Origin: Lyngbya sp. PCC 8106
GTDB lineage: Bacteria > Cyanobacteriota > Cyanobacteriia > Cyanobacteriales > Microcoleaceae
DNA: 64,000 nt
Direction: 5' to 3'
Assembly: GCF_000169095.1 (NCBI RefSeq)
Contig: NZ_AAVU01000023.1
Span: forward strand, 1 to 64,000
This document shows, piece by piece, positions 1-8,099 of the stretch (position 1 is the stretch's first letter; every line of letters begins with the position of its first letter). A model generated the notes under the pieces. It saw nothing but the letters and a program-made list of their open reading frames with translations. It was not told the origin of the DNA and searched no databases. The position numbers and the translations under genes are program-made.

Positions 1-225
1 GAAACGGTCATACATTGGCAAGCCAGGAAACTGTTTGGTTTTGTGTCGGCTAACAACTGGTTTACAAGTTTCGTCGGTGTGAGCAAAATGGTGTTGCTTG
101 ACTCTGCCCTTTTTAGCCGTTAATTTACCGCCGCAGTAGAGACAAGTTAGATTAGTTTTTCCTTTGAGAACATCATCAACACATTTCAAATACCCGTTGG
201 GGGTTACGCCATACTTTAGCCACAT
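1..225 (-). CDS. CoiA/T5orf172-like protein, N-terminal part (runs off window)
   Basis: The ATG at 225 opens a frame that runs off the left edge after 75 codons. It is the inverted, near-identical counterpart of the first 75 codons of the gene at 37748-38647 and includes the CoiA-type zinc motif (CLYCGG, then HFAH and a Cys). The family role is uncertain: CoiA-type fingers occur in competence and nuclease-like proteins. Whether this copy is complete cannot be seen from here. It lies in the same orientation behind the PAS fragment, matching the gene order of the other copy. Confidence 0.6.
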   Translation of the reverse strand, partial: MWLKYGVTPNGYLKCVDDVLKGKTNLTCLYCGGKLTAKKGRVKQHHFAHTDETCKPVVSRHKTKQFPGLPMYDRF

Positions 226-349
226 CGTTCAACCTCTGAGTAGAACTGATGCACCCCAATTCTAAATATTCAATACTTAACTAAAGTGTAGCAATTTGGA
301 ATGGGAAGTGACATTAAAAGTCAATTTCCCCACTATCCAAACAAAAATT

Positions 350-772
350 TTACTGAAGATTTTCAAGTATTTTGTTCATTTTTTGAAAATCATTAAGTTT
401 ATCAATTCCCGAAAATTGAATCGAGAGGTCAATTGAAAAGATTGTCACAACAATGGCAATGCTAATCAAGAAAAACCAAGTTTTTATTCCGCCTGGAGTT
501 TGCTTTACTATTCTTCCAATCACTCTCAATCTAAATAAATCTGAGTCCATATTTTCTCGGGATTCCTCATTTTGTTTTTGCCGAAACTCTAATTTCTTTA
601 AATGAGATAGTATAGAATTTTCAGACATATAAAGAATCTTTTCAACATTCTTCAGACGAATTCCTGCTTCTCTAATCTCCACTTCAAGCTTAATTAATTT
701 ATCGATTTGAGCTTGTGAAAGTTCTTGAATACCGCTATTAGAAGATAAAGGATCTTCGGTTAGCTGTTCGAT
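350..772 (-). pseudogene. 3' fragment of PAS-membrane protein gene
   Basis: The last 140 codons of the PAS protein at 36766-37623 are repeated here: the coiled-coil segment, the transmembrane helix (around IKTWFFLISIAIVVTIFS) and the tail ending KILENLQ. The PAS domain itself is absent. At 772 the frame is joined to an unrelated fragment, so no normal start exists. A GTG at 682 could start a 110-residue product, but the intact paralogue shows that this is an internal codon. Confidence 0.8.
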
Positions 773-940
773 ATAAGCCTTTTTTTATTCCCAGGAATGT
801 AGTAGAGCCGATATTCCTTATTCTCTATTTTTACCGTCGATTTCTCATCGGTTAAAGTTACTTTCCCCTTAATGATACCGATAGCTTGGAAGATTAATAT
901 ACCTCTACTGAATTCTTCTGCTACAATGAAAACATCTAAA
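773..940 (-). pseudogene. Fragment of the conserved unknown gene found at 34550-35735
   Basis: Read on the minus strand this stretch gives FQAIGIIKGKVTLTDEKS and then EYRLYYIPGNKKR. The gene near 34.9 kb has FQAIGIIKGEVILTDERS and EYRLFYIPNKRQK at the same spacing. The match is diverged, unlike the nearly identical 1-772 copy. It ends exactly where the PAS fragment starts, so an internal deletion has joined two genes of the module. The 5' limit near 940 is approximate. Confidence 0.65.
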
Positions 941-950
941 GTTCAAGTCG

Positions 951-1535
951 TTGGAACAAAAAGGAATTAAAATTTTATTAACTGTTGATCCCGACAAGTG
1001 TTCACGCTTATGCAAACAGATCAGGCGTTGAGGACATCAAGTTGATCACGTTCCTGAAAATGGTTTAGAAGTTTTGGCAGCTTTGCGTTGTCAATCTTAT
1101 GATGTGCTACTAATGCCCTTACCGATGTGGGAAATGAGTGGATTGATGACTGCGCGACAAATATGTTCCGAATGGGGTCAAGAGAAACGTCCCTATATTA
1201 TCGGGATGTTGGCTGATTATGAACTCGGAGATCTACATTACGAAAAATTTTTAGCTGCTATAGATGACCACATACTTATACCACTAAGAGATAAGCAGGT
1301 TTTGGTTACAGCTTTGAGGAAATGTTTTTCATCTGACGGGGTGACAAGAACCTCTATATCCAACAATGGATCTAACGACCTACAAACAAAAACATCTCAG
1401 CCTGCAAACAAAGTGTTGCCCTTGGTCTGTAGCCTTGATCATATTCTAAAACCCCTGGATAATAGATCAGAGTACGTGTTAAGTATTGTGTTAATTATCC
1501 TGTTGAGTTTGACTCTCACCACAGTCAAATATTGA
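951..1535 (+). pseudogene. Degenerate response-regulator receiver domain
   Basis: The frame reads EQKGIKILLTVDP, then after an in-frame TGA (1029-1031) GHQVDHVPENGLEVLAALR, SYDVLLMPLPMWEMSGLMTA, and ends the domain with a helix EALRKC-like (TALRKC). This follows the layout of the receiver domains at the C-terminus of hybrid histidine kinases. The segment normally reading DVQMPEMDG is PLPMWEMSG and the conserved KP is IP, so the phosphoacceptor Asp and the Lys are lost. The tail is an unrelated hydrophobic stretch. No kinase part is present nearby. This is a dead remnant. Confidence 0.65.
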
Positions 1536-1621
1536 ACAATAATTACTCCAAACAATAAAAAACAAACAAAAATATTAAAATCAAAACCACAGCAAAACAA
1601 AAAAGTATCTTCGATCATCAA

Positions 1622-2173
1622 TGCCTAAAATTTATAATCGATTTTGTGGACGGAGTTGGGTTTACTACTCACCTGATAGGCGGAAAAACAGCAAAGTTAT
1701 CAACCCGTAATTATCAGCAATTTTAAACAACATTAAGGAGGGGAAGCGGGAGTTGAGATTGAGTTAGAGAAAGGTTCTGTTGCAGACTTATTTTTTAATG
1801 CAACAGAACCTCAACAAAACCCGGCATAGAGATGACTTAATTCCTGTCTTTTGCAGAATTAATCTGAAAACTTTAACTTAATATTATATGAAATTGATTT
1901 ATTTTTTAACTCTCATACCCAACTCAATTTATATTTTATCACTTGCACGGATAAAACTCCCATCTTTTTGACGGGAGCAATTTTATTGAAACTTTCGGCT
2001 GTGATTTTACACAGTCAATCAGTTTACCGGAGTCAGAGTTTGAACGAAATCAAGCCAATTCTAAGTGAGAAAATAAAAACTTAGCATTGATCATTCACAA
2101 TTCACAATTGAATTCAAAGATTATTCAACATCAAGTTGAGAATCATTCAACTATTCTATTGCTAATTTCTAGT
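1622..2173. other. Intergenic stretch without recognisable gene
   Basis: AT-rich sequence between the receiver remnant and the GHKL gene end. Apart from the 40-bp inverted repeat, no open frame, RNA gene or promoter is supported. Confidence 0.5.
1772..1811. repeat. 40-bp perfect inverted repeat with IS6-like ends
   Basis: AGGTTCTGTTGCA (1772-1784) faces its exact reverse complement (1799-1811) across 14 AT-rich bases. GGTTCTGTTGCA closely resembles the terminal inverted repeats of IS6-family elements (for example IS257/IS431). It may be an extreme deletion derivative, or simply a transcription hairpin. No transposase remains. Confidence 0.45.
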
Positions 2174-4195
2174 TTAAGGTTTTGATTTCCCTCGTCTTTT
2201 CTTTTTATTTCCCTTTAAAGTCAGGTATCCTTTATGCCAATCACAATTAAATGTCTTGGGGATTAACTCTTTCAAAGAAATTACAATTACATCATTATTA
2301 TGACAAGAACTATATTGGTTTTTTATATTCGTAATTTTATCTCCGATTTCCTGAAGTTTAGGGTCATTAGCTGGAAATACAACTTCTCCAATATAATTGC
2401 CATCACTTATACTTTGACCGGGTTCTAATAGCGAATCGAACTCCCAACAGATAATCTGATCGGTGATAACCAAAGGATGATTAAACGTTTCCTCTGTCGT
2501 AAATAAGTATTTATATTCTAAGCCTTTGAGTTGTTCAGGATTATCTACTTTATGTGTGCTAAAATCCAAGGCAAGGCTATCAAGTCCCTGTGCAGAAAAG
2601 CTCAGTGGTCTTAGCCAAAAACGAATGTAGGGTGAATGGTCTGGAACCAGGTAGTGCAGTAACGTATACAACGCGCCTAAACCCTGTTCTTCGCCTGGAA
2701 TTGGACAAAAGAATTTCTGCTCTTTTTTTTGAGGAAAATCTAAAATATGAAAGAAGTCTCTGCCTAGAAAATATTCTTTACTTTGATTAAACTGTTTAAC
2801 TTGGGTATCGGTTTTAGCATCGCTAATTTGGCGACCGATTCTCTCAATTAATTCTCGAAAGATTTGACTATCGTTCCAAGCTTTATCTAAAAAGTTTTTA
2901 ATTTTTTTCAAAAATTCTTCTTGTTTTAAGATTTGATTGGAAGCTTCACTAATGGAATTACGGTTTGTGACTAATTGAAAGCTTCCTTCTATCATAAAAG
3001 TATAATGCGATTGAACTTTATTATCACTTAAAGATGAATAGTCTTCTAATACACTTTCTTGAAAAATTTCATTATAGGGACAAATCTTAATGCCTTCTGA
3101 ACAGATAAAAGTCCCTCGTTGCGAACTAAAGGGAATTCCTGATTTTTTCTTACCCTGACGAGCTAAATCTTCATAATAATCTAAGGCTTTGCGATTTCCA
3201 TCAATCGCAAGGATTAAGCAATAAGATGAGCCATTGTAGTTGATCATTTGTGCAATTCGAGCTGAAAACCGACCGGAACTTAATCTTTTAATTTCTTGAG
3301 GACTTTTAAGAGAAAAAAGCTCCAAGCTTAGGGGAGAATCTAACTTCTGTATATAGGGATATCCGGCGGGAATTTTTTCGAGTTTTTCATCTTGAGCTTG
3401 CGAATTCCAAAGCCCTAATTTACACTGGTCATTATAAGTAGGAGACGATCACTTAAAGTCGTGAGCAACTGTTGATTGAAAGCCTGTTTTTTCCGAATTC
3501 AAGATTCTCACATCTCCATGTCTAGTAAAAAATTTAATATAAGTTTTCAGGTAAGAACATTCTTGACTTGTTGCGTAATAGTTAGAAAAATCTTCGACTT
3601 CCAAGCCTTTGACCAAAATCAAAGTTCCGCTCTGAAATTGGGTGTTAAAAAAATCTTCATCTAAATGTTTTAAGATCGGAAGGGTTCGAGTATCAGGCTG
3701 AGATAGGAGTTTTTTTAAGGTATTCCAGGGCTGTCGATCTTCTACAATTTCTAAGTAATCTTTTTCAGCATCAAGGGTATCTCGTGGATTATCGATAATA
3801 ACGGTACGCCAGTGGGGTTCATTTTCAGCACCACAGCGAGTAATTAGTGCAAATTTTTGAGAAGCAAAACATAATTTAGAACCCTGACATTTATAGCCGA
3901 TGGTAGATCCGAGTGTCTTCGTAGACATCCCAATTGAGAAGAAAGCATCGATGGGAGTGATACCATTGACTTCTTTTACACTACTAATCCCAGTGCCATC
4001 ATCGAAAAAGATAAATCCAAAGTATTGCAGTAAAGGAAAGATTTTAATATTAGACGCTTGAGCATCGTAAGAATTAGAAATCAATTCTCGAATCACTTCA
4101 CAAGGATCTTTTCGATTAACAGCTAGCTCGGACAGAGTATGACGATAGTTAATTCGACATTTAATTTTATGGGAACTTAATTTGTTCTGATTCAT
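2174..4195 (-). pseudogene. GHKL-type ATPase gene with one in-frame TGA
   Basis: One continuous frame of 674 codons is interrupted only by a TGA at 3449-3451. The first 248 residues are a GHKL (Bergerat-fold) ATPase: RELISNSYDA carries the catalytic Glu and the Mg-binding Asn, DDGTGI is the G1 box, and GYKCQGSKLCF is the ATP-lid region. The second part (384 codons, if restarted at the TTG at 3325) has no family I recognise. The 41 codons between the two parts are in frame, so the two open frames are one gene. Relatives of such ATPases include MORC/Hsp90-like proteins and some restriction or defence proteins. Function is not assignable. Confidence 0.75.
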
Positions 4196-4319
4196 TACTT
4201 AATTTTTTATACAACTTTAAGGACATATTCAATTATATTAGTCAGAAAAAACAAGATTGTCAAGAGTTTTTCAAGAATTTTTTTGGATTTTTTGTTAATG
4301 TATAATGCTTGCAACTTTT

Positions 4320-4404
4320 GAGTGTAAATTTGACAAGTTAATGTACTAAGCTCTAAGCAATTATTATTGTTTCGAGTGTCAATCTGACAAGTGATGGTAT
4401 CAAG
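4320..4404. repeat. Pair of imperfect 31-bp direct repeats
   Basis: 4320-4350 and 4374-4404 match at about 24 of 31 positions, 54 bp apart. Each contains a short inverted motif (TGTCA-ATC-TGACA in the second). They lie upstream of the GHKL gene start and could be regulator sites. Confidence 0.35.
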
Positions 4405-5098
4405 TTTTGAACATTTTTTTTTGTATTGATAGAGAAGCTGTTATGAAGTGCCATACTTATTTGAGAAGTTCTGTATAAGCTTTTGGGTTTGGTACTTTTC
4501 TCTTTTTAATCTCATTTCTGTGTCCAAAATTCCTAAATTTAGTCCCAATTTGATGAAAAAGTTCCGATACTAGCTAAAAACGAAACTGTATTAACTTCTG
4601 TAAATAAGTTACTGAAAATTAAGCATAACAGTGCTTTCAATTCGTTGGTACTTCGTGACAGCTTCTAAGCGCATTAGCCCTCATTAGTACGCCGCCTTAA
4701 AAGCCTGTAATGACTGGCTTCTACAGTTGGGGGTGTTTATCATGCAATGGGATTTGCTACTATGCTACTTAGTGATTTTCTCGATTAATGTTATGATTTA
4801 AGAAAGGATAATAACATGGTTGAGTACAGAAATCGGCTAAACGTAAACTCAAATTGTTATTGTGAAAAGAAACTTTAAAATAAGCTTAAAAATAAAACAG
4901 CAATAATAAATTTTAAAATAAGCGCAAAATAAATTTTAATATAAAATACTTTGATTGTAAGTTTTATTTATGTTCAATAAAGTACCGAATAACAATCGAG
5001 TAAGGAGAGGTTATTTTGGTGATTTATAGACCTATACATACAGAAGCAATTTGTCAGCAATCCCCAATTAATGTAATTCCAATCCCGAATAATAAAAT
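4405..5098. other. Intergenic stretch, no gene seen
   Basis: AT-rich DNA with no open frame showing coding character. Short open frames over 4974-5162 are shadows of the nucleotidyltransferase gene end. Confidence 0.5.
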
Positions 5099-6009
5099 TC
5101 AAAGTCCGGCTTCTATTCGTGCTTGTTGCAAATCTTCGGAAAATCCTAATCGACTCGACCAAGAGTTTAGATAATCAAAGTCTAGGGATTCTCCTTGTAC
5201 TTTCAATATTCCCAAAATATCCCGCCATTGCTTATCCGATTGAGCCGATCTTCTCTCTTGGTGCGCGTTACGCAGAGCGGATGAGACATCCGCAGGGTCG
5301 CACCGCTCCACTGAAGTTTATTGAGGATTAGATCTTCTGGAGAGGCTAAGTTAACTCGAATACCACCGGGAGTTTCATATTGTTTTCTCCGTTCAAATTG
5401 AATGCGTTCAAATTCATCATTATTTGCTAAGATTAGGTCAGCACGGGAAATCGTTTCAATATCGGTAACTTGTAATATTCGCATTCGACCTTCAACAATA
5501 TCTTCCACACCCGGAACGTAAAATCCCATCCCTTCTAACTCGGTTGCTAATACAAGAATATCAGCAGGTTGGATAAAAATAACAATATCAACATCACGAG
5601 TTGTCCGAACTTCTCCGTAAGCGATCGCCGCGACACCTCCAGTTATATAATAGGGAATGTTTAGCGATTCAAAAATGGGGTGCAATTTTTCAGCTAAAGC
5701 AATTGAATCTTGAATCCAATTCATTTGATTTTGAGTAGAAGTCAAACTGGGAAAATTATTGTCTCCCAACCAAGCTAAAGCCAACTTTTGAGCTAGTTCC
5801 GCATCGGATAGCTGAGAAAAGCGTTGTCTAAAACAGGAGATAGAAAACCGACGAGCATTTTTATTCATTGACGCTCCCATTTCCAATCTCTGTGAGGGTG
5901 AGCGTTTTTTCAATAACTCAAACCCTAATAAATCTACTTGGGGAGTTGTATCTGTCGATTGCGGTTTGTAGCCAGGTTTTACTTTGAATTTTGGAATAGA
6001 TAACGTCAT
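5099..6009 (-). pseudogene. Nucleotidyltransferase (AbiEii/MNT-like) split by a 53-bp element
   Basis: The N-terminal part contains a nucleotidyltransferase core: YYITGGVAAIAYGEVRTTRDVD has the conserved G-G and the metal-binding D-x-D region. Proteins of this kind act as antitoxins or as stand-alone nucleotidyltransferases. After LNKLQW the frame enters a 53-bp palindromic insertion (5255-5307) and terminates wrongly at 5203. Removing exactly 53 bp gives NKLQWRRSAQSDKQWRDIL and an uninterrupted frame to the TAA at 5099, matching the expected family C-terminus. The interrupted product keeps the active-site region but loses about 50 C-terminal residues. Confidence 0.75.
5255..5307. mobile_element. 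53-bp palindromic dispersed element
   Basis: Begins CTCTTGGTGCGCGTT and ends TCGCACCGCT. GGTGCG and CGCACC form an outer stem, and the interior has further GC-rich pairing. A 51-bp relative with the same ends sits inside the MITE at 63322-63372. It is far more GC-rich than its surroundings. Deleting it restores the host reading frame, which shows that it was inserted. Confidence 0.75.
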
Positions 6010-6245
6010 TTATTTTCTATATTATAGAGTTAAAGAATCTAGATTTAGCCCTAGTTCTCTTTGGAAGTTGTCGTAAAGTTAGGGTTCAAGTTCAAGCCTC
6101 AATGCTTAAATCAGATTTTTAATACATTTTAAATTTTAACATATTAAACGATAAAACTTTTGCATACAAACTGTTAAATTTGCTGTCTGGGATCAAGAAG
6201 AAAGTTTTTAAGTTTGGACTAGGATTGTTGCTGTGCTGATTTAAC

Positions 6246-6669
6246 TTATAAAGTTACAATATTCTGTTTGTTGTCGAACGCAATATAAAACAGTTCTAAG
6301 GCTTGGTATCCCAAGATTACTCGGTCTATTTCTGGGAGTTGTCCGACAAAAACAGGGACTTCTATTTGATGAGTGTCAACAAAAATTTGCCCCCGATAAA
6401 TCAAAAAATCCGCTTCTCCATTCGCAGTCGGTACTCCCCTTTCAGTAGCGATATATTGCCAACAAGACAGCTTCAACATCTTGAACATGGATTCCTAAGA
6501 TACCCGATGTGAAACCCGTATCAAATAAAGCATCAACTGGAATCAATTCATTATCTGAAGTTATTAAATCTATTTCAAAATAAATTCCTTGCCTAGTAAT
6601 TTTGCCATCAGGTTCACCGGATTCGTAATCCGGTGCTTGCCTGATGGTGCCTTCCGCACCATTAATCAT
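6246..6669 (-). pseudogene. Clan AA aspartyl protease gene, frameshifted
   Basis: Starts at the ATG at 6669, overlapping the stop of the upstream gene as ATGA. It reads VDALFDTGFTSG with the retropepsin-type DTG active-site motif. Near 6480 the frame is lost, and the rest (CWQYIATERGVPTANG and then PVFVGQLPEIDRVILGYQAL, ending NKQNIVTL) continues in the neighbouring frame to 6246. One indel explains it. Single-domain bacterial proteins of this type are about 130 residues, which fits the repaired frame. Confidence 0.7.
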
Positions 6670-7013
6670 TTTTGTCCGACAAACCCCGATTGATTTAACT
6701 GGTAGATGCACAAGATAGTCTTCGGAAAGTATAGATGGCTCCTCAAACAAACTCCCGTATAGGTCGAATCTAAAAAGTAAACGCCCGTGTCAGGATCTAT
6801 GGCAATATACCAATCGCAATAATGTTTTCTTAAGTTGGGCTTGATTCGTTGGAGTATAATCCAAGCTTTATCGAGTCGCTGACGGGCTTCTGAGTGGCGC
6901 TGTTTGAATGAGGTTTCGGAAAGGGGATTAACTTCAAATAAGCGTCCGGGTTTGGTGCTTATTGGGAGCGAACTTGCTTTGAGCATCGTTTTTCTTAAAT
7001 TAACTGAATCCAT
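6666..7013 (-). CDS. Conserved hypothetical partner of aspartyl protease
   Basis: 115 residues from the ATG at 7013 (MDSVNLRKTM); an earlier in-frame start at 7094 is less likely. The sequence KPGRLFEVNPLSETSF, then RHYCDWYIAIDPDTGVYFL and the end LNQSGFVGQK resembles the small protein that commonly precedes clan AA aspartyl proteases in cyanobacteria. Its stop overlaps the protease start by ATGA, which suggests translational coupling. Function unknown. The region STYTGVCLRSHLYFPK may carry a compensated frameshift. Confidence 0.6.
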   Translation of the reverse strand: MDSVNLRKTMLKASSLPISTKPGRLFEVNPLSETSFKQRHSEARQRLDKAWIILQRIKPNLRKHYCDWYIAIDPDTGVYFLDSTYTGVCLRSHLYFPKTILCIYQLNQSGFVGQK

Positions 7014-7236
7014 TGTTTTTATTTGATCAGACAAGCCACTGAATATCACTTTTCGGAGGATTAAAATGGAAACTCTCAGTCGAAAAACTTGCAAGCCTAT
7101 TGAGAAAATTCACTCGCGACCTGTTGCAGTCTAGAAGAATATATTGCCAGCTACAATTGGCAGGGTTCAGTTGGCTAAAAATGCAGATTGAAAAATAATT
7201 ACTAGGCGTAAAAATAGTAACAAACTAACATACTTT

Positions 7237-7647
7237 TTAAGCCTTAGTTTTAAGGAGACGAGATCCATAAATACCTAGATTGATAACTAATATAGCACTA
7301 CGCATAAAGGTTAGGACATTTCTAAATCCTAGAATCCTTTCATAGTCTGCTGTTCCCTGATCCGGTGTTCCCTGTTCCCGATTCAAGTAGCGCTATAGCA
7401 ACATACCTAAAAAGATTTGTATTGTTCGTGTTAGTTCTCCGGGGTAAATTATAGGCAATATATAGTGTTCGATAAAACTGGTTTCATAACCACTCATCCC
7501 ACCCTGTTCTCTGAGCCAGTTTTCTAATGGTGTGAGGGGACATACCCAACCAAAGAGAGTTAGGAGTACAGCCCAAGTCAAAGCTGGCAGATGGAGAAGC
7601 GCACAACGAGGATACTTCAATACCAACAATCCTCCCAGGGAAGCGAA
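7237..7647 (-). pseudogene. DUF2784 gene copy, 5'-truncated and interrupted by a MITE
   Basis: A near-identical copy of the intact gene at 58800-59162 but in the opposite orientation. Homology begins at 7647 and lacks about the first 20 codons, including the N-terminal membrane helix start. After GMLL the copy is interrupted by the 103-bp element at 7293-7395, then continues LVINLGIYGSRLLKTKA to the stop at 7237. DUF2784 proteins are small membrane proteins of unknown role. This copy cannot make a full product. Confidence 0.8.
7293..7395. mobile_element. 103-bp MITE with TA target duplication
   Basis: The ends are TAGCACTAC and GTAGCGCTA, an imperfect 9-bp terminal inverted repeat, flanked by TA at 7291-7292 and 7396-7397. 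The intact paralogue at 59.1 kb shows the empty site GCTATTAG, so the insertion and its TA duplication are visible directly. A second, larger copy is at 63276-63428. TA duplication is typical of elements mobilised by IS630/Tc1-type transposases; no such transposase is in the window. Confidence 0.85.
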
Positions 7648-8099
7648 AAGGATTTTAGGATTTAGGTAACTACCCTATAATAACCGGATTTGGTATGAGA
7701 AGTCGGTTGCGGGCAGTATGCCAGGAAAACAGTAAAACTGATGGGATATTAAATATTAAGTAGTACACACGAAAGAAAGCCCGGTACATAGCCTTCAAAG
7801 GTGAATTGCCAATATACGTGCTGCAAAGAGTTTGAAAACGGAATCATCAGGAAAAACGGGAAAACCATGAGTCCAGTGGCACGAACAGTAGGTGGTCAGG
7901 TAGCAATATTACCCTGCTACCTGACCAGATAGACTCTCTGATTTTGTAGCTCTTAATTTCGGAGAGTGACAGAAGGGGGATAACTCTAAAATCAAATCAA
8001 ACCCAAAATCACAAATCCCCCGAAAAAAATCACTCTCCAACTACATCTAGTCCTTTAATCTCGTCAATTGGTAAAATTTAGAGAGTTGATATTACCTCA
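7648..8099. other. Intergenic stretch with two hairpins
   Basis: No gene is supported. It holds the 12-bp perfect hairpin at 7894-7926. It also holds a looser pair (GGAGAGTGA near 7961 and TCACTCTCC near 8030) that could form the 3' end of the giant gene transcript, which ends at 8100. Confidence 0.45.
7894..7926. repeat. Perfect 12-bp hairpin with AATATTACC-type loop
   Basis: GGTCAGGTAGCA pairs perfectly with TGCTACCTGACC across the loop ATATTACCC. No T-run follows on either strand, so a standard terminator is not obvious. The loop resembles the TAATATTAC nonanucleotide of some rolling-circle origins, which may be chance. Confidence 0.5.

Larger units (their letters stand above)
1..772. repeat. 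Inverted repeat copy A (partner 37201-37972)
   Basis: The reverse complement of 1-772 aligns without any visible gap to 37201-37972 (position x pairs with 37973 minus x), with only scattered substitutions. The homology stops abruptly at 772 and presumably continues left of the window. The repeat covers the 3' half of a PAS-membrane gene and the 5' part of a CoiA-like gene. Two such long inverted copies 36 kb apart can support inversion by homologous recombination. Confidence 0.93.

Noticed and set aside
4320..4404. Tn7/CAST-like transposon end repeats
   Set aside because: Only two imperfect repeats, no TGTACA-type terminus and no TnsB, TnsC or Cas12k gene in the window.
5119..5331. Plus-strand 70-codon frame
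   Set aside because: Antisense of the nucleotidyltransferase end plus the palindromic element.
6080..6100. tRNA T-loop-like GGTTCAAGTTCAAG
   Set aside because: No acceptor, D or anticodon stem could be folded around it.
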